DNA of 64,000 nucleotides from SG8-30 sp963710135 (GCA_963710135.1 CAVPYY010000010.1:124001-188000), one strand, 5' to 3'; positions 25,940-35,022 are shown, counted from the stretch's first letter. The notes: generated by a model from the sequence alone, not told the origin. Made by a program: numbers and translations.

Positions 25940-27250
25940 TCAGCGTACCTGCAGATTCTGCGGGGCCCTGGGCGAGACGGCCAGCGCTCCAGTCGCCTTG
26001 AATGCCGCGGCGATCGCCCAGCCCGGGTTGCCGCCGGGCGAATACGCATAGGCTCCTGCATCCGTCCCGGACCGAGGCGTGCCATTGAAGTCTGTTGCAG
26101 TCCTGTGGGCCGCATTCCCCGCCCCGATCAGCGCACTGCCCGGTCTGGGAAACAGGTCGATGGGTGGTTCTCCAGCAAGATGTCCGTTGATGAAGTCCTC
26201 CGACACCGACTTCCCCGCGGAGTAACCGGACGACGCGCCAGACAGGCCGCCCGTTCCAACGTTTCCCGCCAGAGTAACCAGGCCCGTGTTGCCGCTGATC
26301 ACGCGAATCGCGGACCCCGATTGCGAATACACCGCATTGTTGGCGATGGTGATCGGGCCGACAACGCCCCGGACCTCGATGCCACTGCCCTGCGTGACGA
26401 CGGTATTGTGCAGGACCTGCTGATTGCCCGGACTCCCGGCTTGATGCGGCTGCAGCGCGATGGGCGACCCGAGAACGATGTTGTTGCGAATGACGGCGTC
26501 TGCCGCAGACTGGATGCCATTGTCGTTCGTGTTCCAGACCACGTTGCCTTCAATGACGTTCGCCGGCCCATTCCCAACCGTGCTGTAGGTGATGATCCCG
26601 GGATAGTTGGTGTCATGAATGACATTGTCCCGTATGACGTTGCCGTAGCTGCCTTCCTTGAGCTCTATGCCGTCGCCCTGCTCGACGCTCGGGCGATTGG
26701 TGTGGTGAATATAGTTTCCGGCGATCAGCGAATTGGCGACACGACAGGCGTCGCCATTGCAACCGAGGTACATCCCCTCGCCGGTGCCGTTCGTGTGGTG
26801 AATGTGGTTACGGAGGATCCGCAGGCCTTCGTACGTTCCGCCCGAGTTCGCGGAGAGCGCCACATCGCCTGTCTCCCAAATCTCGCAGTCCTGGATGGTC
26901 ACATAGTCGGAATCCATAAGGCGGATACCGTGGGATCCTCCCGTAAACGCAATCCCGGAAAAGACCACGTGCGACGACCCGGAGATCTCGATGATGTTCT
27001 GCCCCGGGTTGGTCTGCTCTATGACCGGCCTTTCCCCTTCCCGGGCGCGAATCACGATCGGTGCCTGGGCCGTGCCATTGACGGTTACGCGGAAACTGGA
27101 ATTGAGGCTGTAGGTGCCGCCGGCGAGCTCGAGGGTTTCACCGGGCCTGAGCGCTGCAATGGCGGCACGCAGGTCACCGCCTGGCGCAATCCCCGCGGCA
27201 TTGGCATGCGCTGCCATTAGGAAAGCCAGGACGAAAAGGACTGCTCTCAT
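25940..27250 (-). CDS. Secreted right-handed parallel beta-helix protein
   Basis: A 436-residue exported protein. The signal peptide (MRAVLFVLAFLMAAHANA) is followed by pectate-lyase-like beta-helix repeats. Coils such as VTIQDCEIWETGDVALSANS, ILRNHIHHTNGTGEGMYLG and VIRDNVIHDTNYPGIITYST show the Asn/Asp ladder of the fold. Members act as polysaccharide lyases, epimerases or surface adhesins; catalytic residues cannot be assigned by eye. The C-terminus (SPRAPQNLQVR) resembles the first strand of an FN3 domain and then stops. It lies downstream of the riboswitch-controlled lipoprotein on the same strand, with a hairpin between them. Confidence 0.8.
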   Translation of the reverse strand: MRAVLFVLAFLMAAHANAAGIAPGGDLRAAIAALRPGETLELAGGTYSLNSSFRVTVNGTAQAPIVIRAREGERPVIEQTNPGQNIIEISGSSHVVFSGIAFTGGSHGIRLMDSDYVTIQDCEIWETGDVALSANSGGTYEGLRILRNHIHHTNGTGEGMYLGCNGDACRVANSLIAGNYIHHTNRPSVEQGDGIELKEGSYGNVIRDNVIHDTNYPGIITYSTVGNGPANVIEGNVVWNTNDNGIQSAADAVIRNNIVLGSPIALQPHQAGSPGNQQVLHNTVVTQGSGIEVRGVVGPITIANNAVYSQSGSAIRVISGNTGLVTLAGNVGTGGLSGASSGYSAGKSVSEDFINGHLAGEPPIDLFPRPGSALIGAGNAAHRTATDFNGTPRSGTDAGAYAYSPGGNPGWAIAAAFKATGALAVSPRAPQNLQVR

Positions 27251-27314
27251 CGTGCTCCACCGCGTCTCATGCCGCTTGCGGCAGACCACGGCCGCCTCTC
27301 CGCTCAGCAGGGCT

Positions 27315-27354
27315 GATCTCCGTCCGAGCGCATCCGAGCGCCCGGACGGAGATC
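27315..27354 (-). terminator. Long perfect hairpin between the Ig lipoprotein and beta-helix genes
   Basis: GATCTCCGTCCGAGCGC and its near-perfect complement GCGCCCGGACGGAGATC surround a 6-base loop. On the minus strand it lies 8 bases after the stop of the Ig/FN3 lipoprotein. No clear T-run follows, so read-through into the beta-helix gene is possible. Confidence 0.65.
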
Positions 27355-27361
27355 AAGACGA

Positions 27362-28999
27362 TTACTGAATGGTCTTCGACACCGGATTGGTGTTGGCGCT
27401 TTCCACGCCGGCCGAATCGAATGCCGACATCACGAAGTAGTAGGTCGCGGCCGGCAAGTTGTCCACCACGTAGGAGGTCAGGCCCGGGTTGTTCACCGTA
27501 ATGACATTCGGGTAGTTGCCCTGCGTGGTGCCATATCGGATTCGATAACCAGCCAGGTTATTCAATGGCGAGTCGTCCGTGCGGGTCGTCGGAGGCTGCC
27601 AACTCAACGTCACCGATCCTGTCGAGACTTGACTGACTTCGATCGAGAATGCCGCCAGCGAGCGGGTCAGCGTTCCGTCGCTGACTGTAATCACGATGTT
27701 CGAGTAGGTCCCGACAGTACCTGCACCGGGAGTTCCAGACAGTCGCCCGTTGCTGGTATTGAAGCTCGCCCACGCGGGCCTATTGGTGATGCTGAAGGTC
27801 AGCGTGTCGCCGTCCGGATCAGAGGCTGTCGGCTGGAACGAGTAGGCCTGACCCTCCGTCGCGGTCGTGGTTGGCGTCCCGCTGATCGTCGGCGCACGAT
27901 TCTGTGCGGCGACGACGATACTGAACGCGGGCAGCGACTCGCTCAACGCTCCGTCGCTGGCGCTGATCACGATACCGGTGTACTCGCCGGCCGCGTTCGC
28001 CGCCGGCGTCCCGGAGAGGCGTCCGTTGCTCGTGTTGAAGCTCGCCCACGTGGGCTTGTTGGCGATGCTGAAGGTCAGCGAATCGCCATCGGGGTCCGCG
28101 GCGCCCGGCGTGAACGAGTACGCCTGACCCACCGTCGCGGTCGTCGCGGGCGAACCGGTGATCGTCGGCGCGCGGTTGGCTCGCGACACCGTGATCGAGA
28201 ACGGCGGCAGCGACGCGCTGGCCTTGCCGTCACTGACGCTGATCACGATGTTCATGAACGTGCCGGCTGACCCGGCGCCCGGCGTACCCGACAGGCGACC
28301 GTTGCCCGCATTGAAGGTCGCCCACGACGGCCGGTTGGTGATGCTGTAGGTCAGCGTGTCGCCGTCCGCGTCCGAAGCGCTCGGCCGGAAGGAGTACGCC
28401 TGGCCCTCCACGACGCTGGTGCTCGGGGTACCCACCAGGTTCGGCGGATTGTTGGCCGGCGGTGGCGGCTCCTCCGGTGGCGGCGGTGGCGGCTCCTCGG
28501 GCGGCGGAGGCGGCGGAGGTTCCTCCGCCGGCGGCGGGGGCGGTGGAGGCGGCTCCTCGGCCGGCGGCGGGGGCGGTGGAGGCGGCTCCTCGGCCGGCGG
28601 CGGCTCGGAAGCCACGCGACCGGTTACCACGAGCCGGAACTTCTTGCTCTTGGTCTCGTTGATGCCGTCGCTGGCGATGATCTGGATACTGTCGTAGACG
28701 CCCACGTCGGCATCACCGGGCATGCCGTAGAGCATGCCGGTCTGTTCATCAAAGGATGCCCAGGGCGGCTGGTTGAGGATCCTGAAGACCAGCGGGTCGC
28801 CCTGCGGGTCGGTCGCCTCGGGCACGACCTCCACCATCTTGCCGGCCTCGACCGCCACCTCGGCGGGGACGCCCTCGACAATTGGCGCGTCCGGGTTGAC
28901 CTCGTCTTCGAAGCAGCCCGTGGAAAGAACGGCGATGGCGAGGACGGCTGCGACATTGCGCAGTGCAGTCGACGACACCCAGCTGGTCAGCATGGTCAT
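27362..28999 (-). CDS. Ig-like/FN3 surface lipoprotein under c-di-GMP riboswitch control
   Basis: A 545-residue lipoprotein with lipobox LSTGC. In order: one putative-Ig (He_PIG/cadherin-like) domain (residues about 40-128), a spacer of PPPPPPPAEEP repeats (about 130-185), three near-identical Ig domains (about 188-455; each has the DGDTLTFSI, WASFNTSNGRLSGTP and IVISVSDG blocks), and an FN3 domain (about 462-545). It is probably anchored in the outer membrane and acts as an adhesin or matrix protein. The start ATG at 28999 directly abuts the 3' end of a c-di-GMP-I riboswitch; ATG 28993 is an alternative. Function beyond structure is unknown. Confidence 0.85.
   Translation of the reverse strand: MTMLTSWVSSTALRNVAAVLAIAVLSTGCFEDEVNPDAPIVEGVPAEVAVEAGKMVEVVPEATDPQGDPLVFRILNQPPWASFDEQTGMLYGMPGDADVGVYDSIQIIASDGINETKSKKFRLVVTGRVASEPPPAEEPPPPPPPPAEEPPPPPPPPAEEPPPPPPPEEPPPPPPEEPPPPANNPPNLVGTPSTSVVEGQAYSFRPSASDADGDTLTYSITNRPSWATFNAGNGRLSGTPGAGSAGTFMNIVISVSDGKASASLPPFSITVSRANRAPTITGSPATTATVGQAYSFTPGAADPDGDSLTFSIANKPTWASFNTSNGRLSGTPAANAAGEYTGIVISASDGALSESLPAFSIVVAAQNRAPTISGTPTTTATEGQAYSFQPTASDPDGDTLTFSITNRPAWASFNTSNGRLSGTPGAGTVGTYSNIVITVSDGTLTRSLAAFSIEVSQVSTGSVTLSWQPPTTRTDDSPLNNLAGYRIRYGTTQGNYPNVITVNNPGLTSYVVDNLPAATYYFVMSAFDSAGVESANTNPVSKTIQ
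28450..28612 (-). repeat. 33-bp minisatellite coding for the Pro/Glu spacer
   Basis: The tract is made of GGCGGCTCCTCGG-centred units. Two adjacent units of 33 bp are identical and code for the 11-residue block PPPPPPPAEEP; flanking units are shorter variants. Such arrays change length by slippage, so the stalk length of this lipoprotein may vary among cells, and the copy number here could also be an assembly artefact. Confidence 0.75.
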
Positions 29000-29075
29000 G
29001 TGGCAACCCCGCTGTCTCGTACCGCGAGACCGGAAGCTTTGCGTCCCCGCCTTTCGACGGGTATGCCTTTGTCAC
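29000..29075 (-). ncRNA. c-di-GMP-I (GEMM) riboswitch, proximal copy
   Basis: Read on the minus strand it has GGCATACCCG, a GAAA tetraloop hairpin, the diagnostic GGGACGCAAAGCTTCCGG, a second stem-loop (GTCTCGCGGTACGAGAC) and the closing AGCGGGGTTGCC. All conserved blocks of the class I aptamer are present. The aptamer ends within 2 bases of the start codon, and the GGGG inside its closing strand is the only Shine-Dalgarno-like sequence, so ligand-stabilised folding would be expected to hide it. Confidence 0.93.
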
Positions 29076-29389
29076 CGGGCTTTCGCCCGAACACCCGCAA
29101 CGTCGCGGGCCCCTTTGCCGAGGCCTTCAGTCTGCTGTCGATGACGGGGTTGCCAGGACATGCCAGACGGCACGTCGCTCTAGTGGCAACCCCGCTATCG
29201 TAGGCCCGAAGGCCGACAGACCGGAGGCTTTGCGTCCCCGTCTTTCAACGGGTTTGCCCTGTTTCACTCAGTGTCCGAGCTTGCGGCTCGGCTGCACACT
29301 GAACAAGCAGGGATAGTATCTGCGCACTCTTGCAACAGACAGAATTCCGGTCTGTCGCCGCATGCCGACAGGTGTGAGCGACTTCGCAT
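29076..29389. other. Leader region of the riboswitch-controlled gene (outside the aptamers)
   Basis: Apart from the distal aptamer this contains a linker with hairpins (29,076-29,181) and, upstream, a hairpin at about 29,268-29,302. A possible minus-strand -10 (TACTAT, 29,318-29,313) lies about 40 bases before the distal aptamer. No protein gene is supported. Confidence 0.4.
29182..29272 (-). ncRNA. c-di-GMP-I (GEMM) riboswitch, distal copy
   Basis: Minus-strand blocks are GGGCAAACCCG, a GAAA tetraloop, GGGACGCAAAGCCTCCGG, a stem with a TTCG loop (GTCGGCCTTCGGGCCTAC) and AGCGGGGTTGCC. It is closer to the consensus than the proximal copy. About 105 bases separate the two aptamers, a stretch that contains its own GC-rich hairpins (for example CGGGCGAAAGCCCG at 29,086-29,099). 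Tandem arrangement suggests a steeper or two-input response. Confidence 0.94.
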
Positions 29390-30046
29390 TTAACCTATCG
29401 ACTTGGTGACGGCGTTCGTCCTGGCGCTCTCCACGCCCGAGGCATCGAATGCCGTCGCCGCGAAGTACCAGGTGCCCGCCGTGAGGTTTTCAATGACCCA
29501 GGTGTTTGCGCCCGGATCGCGGATCTCAACGGACTGACGAAGATCGCTCTGGTTGGTGCCGTAGTAGATCCTGAAGCCCGCGAGGTTGGTGAGCGGGCTG
29601 CCGTCGGTGCGGTCCGTCGGGGCCTGCCAGCTCAGTGTCGCCCGGCCCACGGTCTGCTGCATGACTGTAATGTTGGTTTGGGCGGACGCGCTCGCGGCGC
29701 CGTCGGAGACCGTCACTCGCACACTCTGGTACGACCCGACATCGGCGGCCGTCGGCGTCCCGACCAGACGGCCGTTCGAGGCATTGAAGCTCAGCCAGGC
29801 AGGCTTATTGCTCACCGAGAACGTGAGCGTCTGGCCGTCGGGATCGGACGCCGACGGCGTGACGCTGAGCTCACGGCCGACCAGCACTTCGGCCGCAGCG
29901 GGCATGGAAATCGTGGGAGCCGAGTTGGTGGGCGAGGTTGGCGGCGGCGTCTGCCCGGACTGTTGCACCCCCCCCGTTCCGCCGCAGGCGGCAAGCAGCA
30001 GCACTGCTGCGAACAGCGTCGATCTACTGCCGTGTTCGATACCCAT
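29390..30046 (-). CDS. Small Ig-like/FN3 lipoprotein
   Basis: A 218-residue lipoprotein: signal MGIEHGSRSTLFAAVLLLAAC with lipobox LLAAC, a short Pro/Ser-rich linker, one putative-Ig domain (AAAEVLVGRELSVTPSASDP, then FNASNGRLVGTP) and one FN3 domain (RATLSWQAPTDRTDGSPLTN). It is a shorter paralogue of the neighbouring 545-residue lipoprotein; both end in the same FN3 type with AFDASGVESARTNAVTKSI. The start at 30046 is preferred because it gives the signal peptide. Its stop lies about 70 bases before the promoter area of the riboswitch leader. No aptamer is seen upstream of this gene. Confidence 0.8.
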   Translation of the reverse strand: MGIEHGSRSTLFAAVLLLAACGGTGGVQQSGQTPPPTSPTNSAPTISMPAAAEVLVGRELSVTPSASDPDGQTLTFSVSNKPAWLSFNASNGRLVGTPTAADVGSYQSVRVTVSDGAASASAQTNITVMQQTVGRATLSWQAPTDRTDGSPLTNLAGFRIYYGTNQSDLRQSVEIRDPGANTWVIENLTAGTWYFAATAFDASGVESARTNAVTKSIG

Positions 30047-30257
30047 CGTTGCCACTACCCTCTTTCGATCGACCATGCGCCGACGTCGTCGATGCCCTTG
30101 GTCAGCTACCAGTTCGCTACCTCGAATAGGACGCAATGCTAGAGAGCAATTCGTGAATGCAATATGTCTCGCTGTCGGCGAAGAGAGACAGGATTTACCC
30201 GACACTCGCGCGATGAGGACGGCGAAAGTGCGCGCGCAGTTGAGAGCCGAATGAGAT

Positions 30258-31046
30258 TCAGCGTGCAACCGCTTGGGCGGTCGTGGAAAACGCCTGGTGG
30301 ATGCCTGGTTCGGCCAGCGCCGCACGGATCGCATCGCCGACCAGACCCACCCAGTACTGGACACCAGCGCGCGTGCCGAGCAGATCCTGGCGGACCTCGA
30401 AACCCGCATACGGCAGTCCGCGCACGGCGGCGTGCGCATGCAAGGTGTAGTCGGTCGGGTGCCGCCCGGAATAGGGCTCGTTGTCGCCGACATGCAGGCC
30501 CTCGACGTTCCTGAGCGAACGCATCACCGCATTCGGCATGCGCTCGTCCTTGTCCCACAGGATGCCGACGTGCCAGGGGCGTGCGGCCTCCCCCATTAGA
30601 GGCGTGAAGCTGTGTATCGAAGCGAACAGCGGCAAGACCCCGCGCTCGAGCAGACGCTCGAGTTCGGCCTCGATCGCCGCGTGATAGGGTTCCCAGATGG
30701 TCCGGATCCGCCACTCGCGGTCCGCCGCCGTCATGGAGCGATTCCCCGGCACCGCGATGCCGTCGCTCGTTTCGATGAATGCCGAAGGGTCGGCCAGCCG
30801 CCGGTTGCAGTCGACCACCAGCCGCGACCAGCGGCACAGCACGGCGGGCGCATCGAGTGCCTCGACCAGCCCGCGGGTCAGCGCCGCGGCGCCGATGTCC
30901 CAGGCGATGTGCTCGAAGGTGTCCGGCTCGGCCACGCCCAGCGTGCCGAGATGCGCCGGAAACGCCCGGCTGGCGTGATCGCAGACCAGCAGTACCGGTG
31001 TGGCGCCTTCCCTGTTGAGGATCTCGAACGCGGGCTCATCGAACAT
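30258..31046 (-). CDS. N-formylglutamate amidohydrolase-family protein
   Basis: A 262-residue soluble enzyme of the FGase (HutG-like) family, which hydrolyses N-formyl-L-glutamate or related amides using zinc. Conserved segments are LLVCDHASRAFPAHLG, HIAWDIGAAAL, VDCNRRL, IHSFTPLM and HVGILWDKD. No hut genes are nearby, so a role in histidine breakdown cannot be claimed; many family members lie alone and have unknown substrates. The gene stands between the small lipoprotein (about 210-base gap) and the large GGDEF-EAL gene (36-base gap). Confidence 0.85.
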   Translation of the reverse strand: MFDEPAFEILNREGATPVLLVCDHASRAFPAHLGTLGVAEPDTFEHIAWDIGAAALTRGLVEALDAPAVLCRWSRLVVDCNRRLADPSAFIETSDGIAVPGNRSMTAADREWRIRTIWEPYHAAIEAELERLLERGVLPLFASIHSFTPLMGEAARPWHVGILWDKDERMPNAVMRSLRNVEGLHVGDNEPYSGRHPTDYTLHAHAAVRGLPYAGFEVRQDLLGTRAGVQYWVGLVGDAIRAALAEPGIHQAFSTTAQAVAR

Positions 31047-31082
31047 GGCCCCTAGTCTAACGCAGACGGGCGCGACGCCGAC

Positions 31083-34000
31083 CTAGGCCTCGCCATTGTC
31101 CGTAGCGTCCGCCACGGCCGCCGCCGGCGTCCGCCGGTAGGGAAAACGTTCCATCGACTCCGGCTTGCCCAACAGATAGCCCTGCACGAAGCCCACGCCT
31201 ATGCGCTTGAGCGTCTCGAGCACCTCGACCGTCTCGACGCGCTCCGCGATGGTGTGGATGCCCATCGCCTTGCCGACCTGTACGATTGCCTCCACCAGGC
31301 TCTGGTCGACCGGGTCGTTGGCGACGTTCTGCACGAACTGGCCGTCGATCTTCAGGTAGTGAACCGGCAGCGTGCGCAGGTAGTTGAACGACGACAGGCC
31401 GGTGCCGAAGTCGTCCAGCGACACCAGGCAGCCACGGCTGGTCAGCTCGCGCATGATGTAGCTCGCGCTCGCCAGGTTCGAGATGGCCGCCGTCTCGGTG
31501 ATCTCGAAGCAGAGCACGCCGGGTGTCGGCTCGTGTTCCTCGAGCTGCTCGATCAGCGATTCCAGGAATGCCTGGTCGGAGAGCGTAGTGCCCGACAGGT
31601 TGATCGCCACGGTGAACGGCGGCTCGTGCACGCCGTCGCGGCGCGAGGGCACGATCTCCTCGAGCACGCGCTCCACCATCCAGCGGTCGAGCACCGGCAT
31701 GACGTTGTAGCGCTCCGCCGCGGGAATGAACTCGTGCGGCAGCACGAGCCGTCCGTCTTCCTCGACCAGCCGCAACAGCAACTCGTAGTGCGGGCGCGAA
31801 GTCGGGTCCGCGGCGACCGCGACGATCGGCTGGAACACGATGTCGAGCTGGCCCTCGTCGCTCGCCCGCGTCAGGCGCGACACCCAGCGCATCTCGCGGT
31901 GGCGCGCCGAGGCGCTCGCCGGGTCATACAGCTGCACCCGGTTGCGGCCGCCGTCCTTGGCCGAGTAGCAGGCCATGTCGGCCGCCGACATCAGCTCGGC
32001 GATGCTCTGCGTGCCGTCGGTGATCTCGACGATGCCGATCGACGCGCCGATCTGCAGCGTCTGGCCCTGCCAGACGAAGCGGTAGTCGCGAATCGCCTGG
32101 CGCAGCCCGTCCGCGAGGCGGATCGCCGTCGCCGGATCGCAGTGCTCGAGCAGCACGCCGAACTCGTCGCCACCGAGGCGCGCGATGACGTCGGAGGCCC
32201 GCACCCGGGTCTGCAGCAGCCCGGTGACCTGCTTCAGCAGCTGGTCGCCCGCCGGGTGACCACAGGTGTCGTTGACCACCTTGAACTGGTCGAGGTCGAC
32301 ATAGACCATCGCGTGCTTGACGTCCGGGTTGCTGCGCGTCGCCTCGAGCGCAGCGTCGAGCCGGTTCTCGAACTCGCGGCGGTTGATCAGGCCGGTCAGC
32401 GCGTCGTGCTGCGCCTGGTATGACAACAGCCGCTTCATGCTGCGCTCGCGGCTGACGTCGTGGAACACCATCACGGCGCCGAGGACCAGGCCATCGCCGT
32501 CGCGGATCGGGGCCACGTTCGCCTGGATGCCGATCTCGTGCTTGAGCCGGCTGACCAGCGTGGTCTGGTCGGAGAGCGCCACGGCGCTGGCTTCCTTCAG
32601 TGCGCGCGCGACCGGATCCGGAATTAGGGTGCGGCTCGTCTCGCTGACCAGGCGCACGACGTCTCCCGCCGGCTTGCCCACCGCCTCGGCGGCCGACCAG
32701 CCGGTGAGGCTCTCGGCGATCGGATTCATGTAGTCGATGGTGCCGTCGCGGTCCGTGCTGATCACCGCGTCGGCGATCGACTGCAGCGTCACCTGCGCCC
32801 GCTCCTTCTGCTCGGACAGCCGGCTCTCGGCGCTCTTGCGCTCGGTGATGTCCGCGATCGTGCCCTCGAAACCGACCAGCCTGCCGGCGGAATCGCGATT
32901 GGCGCGGGCGTTCTCGCTCACCGTGATGATCGAGCCATCCTTGCGCTTGAGCTGGTACTCGGCGCCCACCAGCTCGCCCAGGCGGGCCAGCTTGTCGAGC
33001 AGCGCGTCGCGCTCGTCGGGGAAGACGTACAGCTGTCGGGTCGAGCCGATGGCCTGCAGCTCGGAAAGCGAGCGATAGCCGAGCATCTTCACCAGCGCCG
33101 GGTTGGCCGACAGCAGGTGGCCCTCGCGCGTGACCTGGTAGACGCCCTCGACGACGTTCTCGAACAACCGCCGGAAGCGCTGCTCGCTGTCGCGCAACGC
33201 GTCCTCCGCCCTGCGCCGCTCGATGGCGATGCGCGCCAGCTGGGTCATGCGACCCATCAGCTCCATATCGCGGCGCGCCGGCAGACCGACGCGCTTCATG
33301 TAGACCGCGTAGGTGCCGAGCACGCGGCCGTCGGCAGTCTTGATGGGCGTCGACCAGCAAGCGTGCAGACCGGCATTCACCGCGCCGGCACGGCGGTGTT
33401 CCCAGAACGGATCCTTGTCAACGTCCGGCACGATGATCTGCCGCCCGAGCGCCACCGCCGCGGCGCAGGAGCCGTAGCGCACCTCTGCGGGCACGCCCTC
33501 CATCAGCATCAGGTACTCGCGCGGCAGCTTGCGCCCGCCGGCGTGGGTCAGGACCCGGCGCTCGCTGTCGTACAGGCGGATGCAGGCCACCGAGTCCGGC
33601 AGCACCTGCTCGATGACGTCCGTGATGGCGTCGAGCGCGCTGGCCAGCGTGCCGCTCGAGGCGATGCGCTCGAACGCGCGGCGTTCGCCGGCGGCGATGT
33701 GCTCGGCGCGCTTGCGATCGGTGATGTCGATGATGCTGCCGCGGATCAGGCGGCCGGCAGAGCTCGGCAGGCGCACCAGCCGGACTTCGCAGGGAATGTC
33801 ACAGCCCTCGGTGTCGCGGTGGATCCACTCGAACACCGGCGTCTCGCCGTCCAGTGCGGCCTGGATGTAGCCGCGCGCGACGCCGAACGAGGGCGTGCCG
33901 TCGGCCTGGCTGGGCGGGCTGACGTTCTCCGGGCCGCAGGCGAGCATCTCGGCGCGGGTGGCCTTGAAGAACTCCAGCGCATTCTCGTTGCAGTCGACGA

Positions 34001-34778
34001 AGAGCCCTGTGTCGATGTCGAACACGACGACGACTTCGGGAGCGTTCTCGACCAGCACGCGGTAGCGCGCCTCGCTGTCCTTCAGGGCGATCTCGGCGCG
34101 GGTGCGCTCGGCGGTGTCGCGCACGCAGATCACGTAGGTCGGCTTGTCCGACAGCCGCATCTTGCTGACCAGGATCTCGGAGGGCAGCGTCTGGCCCTGC
34201 TGGTGGCGGGCGAGCATCTCGCGCGCGGCGAACTGGCGGCGGGTGTCCTCGTGGCTGGCCGCCAGGTCCTCCAGCGCCTGCGGCACGTCGCCGCGCGGCG
34301 CGATGCCCGGCAGCAGCATGTCGATGGTGACGTTGTGGCGGTCTTCCTGGCTCACGCCGAAGAAGCGCTCGGCCGTGCGGTTGAGGATCTCTATGCGGCC
34401 GTTCTCGTCGCAGGCCAGGATCGCGTCCTTGACGTGGTCGAGGATGGCCTGCAGCCGGATGCCTTCGTCGGTGCCGAGATTGAGCGTCTGGGCGGAGAGC
34501 TCGTCGCTCGCGATCTTCAGCGTGGACTCGTAGGCGCGCCGCTCGGTCTCGTGCTCAGCGTAGTGATTGCTGACGACCCGGATGAAGTCGCGGATCATCA
34601 AGCGGCCTTCGGCGTCGCTCGACTCGAGCAGCGCACGCTGCAGGCGCGGGTGAATCTCGTCGTCGATGCTCGTCAGCGTGGTGTCGGCGAGCTGTTCGAC
34701 GAGCGTGTCGGGGTCGTCCCTTTCCGGCAGGAACACCCTCAATCGCAACACGTTGGCCGGGCCGCCAGCCTGGGCCAT
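31083..34778 (-). CDS. Multi-sensor diguanylate cyclase/phosphodiesterase (PAS-PAS-GAF-PAS-PAS-GGDEF-EAL)
   Basis: A 1231-residue cytoplasmic-looking signalling protein that makes and/or degrades c-di-GMP. In order: an N-terminal helical region, PAS (about 105-230), PAS (235-355), GAF (365-530), PAS (about 540-665), PAS (about 670-790), GGDEF (about 800-965, with intact RLGGDEFGVLLEH near residue 868) and EAL (about 985-1225). The EAL motif is degenerate at its name position (YELLLRLVEE), but ITETAAI, LDDFGTGLSSF, YLKIDGQFV and FVQGYLLGKP remain, so phosphodiesterase activity is plausible. No membrane segments are seen. ATG 34778 is preferred to an upstream TTG. It is the only visible c-di-GMP enzyme in the window and lies about 2 kb from the tandem riboswitches. 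Confidence 0.93.
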   Translation of the reverse strand: MAQAGGPANVLRLRVFLPERDDPDTLVEQLADTTLTSIDDEIHPRLQRALLESSDAEGRLMIRDFIRVVSNHYAEHETERRAYESTLKIASDELSAQTLNLGTDEGIRLQAILDHVKDAILACDENGRIEILNRTAERFFGVSQEDRHNVTIDMLLPGIAPRGDVPQALEDLAASHEDTRRQFAAREMLARHQQGQTLPSEILVSKMRLSDKPTYVICVRDTAERTRAEIALKDSEARYRVLVENAPEVVVVFDIDTGLFVDCNENALEFFKATRAEMLACGPENVSPPSQADGTPSFGVARGYIQAALDGETPVFEWIHRDTEGCDIPCEVRLVRLPSSAGRLIRGSIIDITDRKRAEHIAAGERRAFERIASSGTLASALDAITDVIEQVLPDSVACIRLYDSERRVLTHAGGRKLPREYLMLMEGVPAEVRYGSCAAAVALGRQIIVPDVDKDPFWEHRRAGAVNAGLHACWSTPIKTADGRVLGTYAVYMKRVGLPARRDMELMGRMTQLARIAIERRRAEDALRDSEQRFRRLFENVVEGVYQVTREGHLLSANPALVKMLGYRSLSELQAIGSTRQLYVFPDERDALLDKLARLGELVGAEYQLKRKDGSIITVSENARANRDSAGRLVGFEGTIADITERKSAESRLSEQKERAQVTLQSIADAVISTDRDGTIDYMNPIAESLTGWSAAEAVGKPAGDVVRLVSETSRTLIPDPVARALKEASAVALSDQTTLVSRLKHEIGIQANVAPIRDGDGLVLGAVMVFHDVSRERSMKRLLSYQAQHDALTGLINRREFENRLDAALEATRSNPDVKHAMVYVDLDQFKVVNDTCGHPAGDQLLKQVTGLLQTRVRASDVIARLGGDEFGVLLEHCDPATAIRLADGLRQAIRDYRFVWQGQTLQIGASIGIVEITDGTQSIAELMSAADMACYSAKDGGRNRVQLYDPASASARHREMRWVSRLTRASDEGQLDIVFQPIVAVAADPTSRPHYELLLRLVEEDGRLVLPHEFIPAAERYNVMPVLDRWMVERVLEEIVPSRRDGVHEPPFTVAINLSGTTLSDQAFLESLIEQLEEHEPTPGVLCFEITETAAISNLASASYIMRELTSRGCLVSLDDFGTGLSSFNYLRTLPVHYLKIDGQFVQNVANDPVDQSLVEAIVQVGKAMGIHTIAERVETVEVLETLKRIGVGFVQGYLLGKPESMERFPYRRTPAAAVADATDNGEA

Positions 34779-34910
34779 GCCCACCACTCCCTGGCACCGC
34801 AAGGCGCCTCGTCAATGAGACAGAATATGGGCGATGGTAGGGGGGAAACCCCCAGGTCAGGAGTGACGTCCTTCGCGTTTCCGCGCCCGCCAAACCGTGA
34901 CGCCAATCAC

Positions 34911-35022
34911 GGAGGGGTCAGACGCCACTCGGGTACCACTGTGGAACCAGTCGGGCCCTGCTCTGACCCCATGGGGGCCACAGCAGTACCCGAGCAGTAC
35001 CCGAGTGGCGTCTGACCCCTCC
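34911..35022. repeat. REP/BIME-like element copy 5 (intergenic)
   Basis: It begins GGAGGGGTCAGACGCCACTC and ends GAGTGGCGTCTGACCCCTCC, a perfect inverted pair. The interior has the 11-base phasing, for example GCAGTACCCGA twice in a row. It lies in the 284-base gap between the GGDEF-EAL gene and the GT2-GtrA gene and touches neither coding sequence. Confidence 0.87.

Noticed and set aside
27195..27250. Considering the beta-helix gene as a second c-di-GMP riboswitch target with its own aptamer
   Set aside because: No GGGACGCAAAGC core occurs in its short upstream gap; only the terminator-like hairpin at 27315-27354 is there.
28971..29316. Short plus-strand open frames across the riboswitch leader
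   Set aside because: The conserved nucleotides follow the c-di-GMP-I aptamer pattern on the minus strand; the peptides simply repeat because the two aptamers repeat.
33117..35015. A 632-codon plus-strand open frame opposite the GGDEF-EAL gene
   Set aside because: Compositional shadow of the PAS/GGDEF coding strand; its end even runs into REP copy 5.
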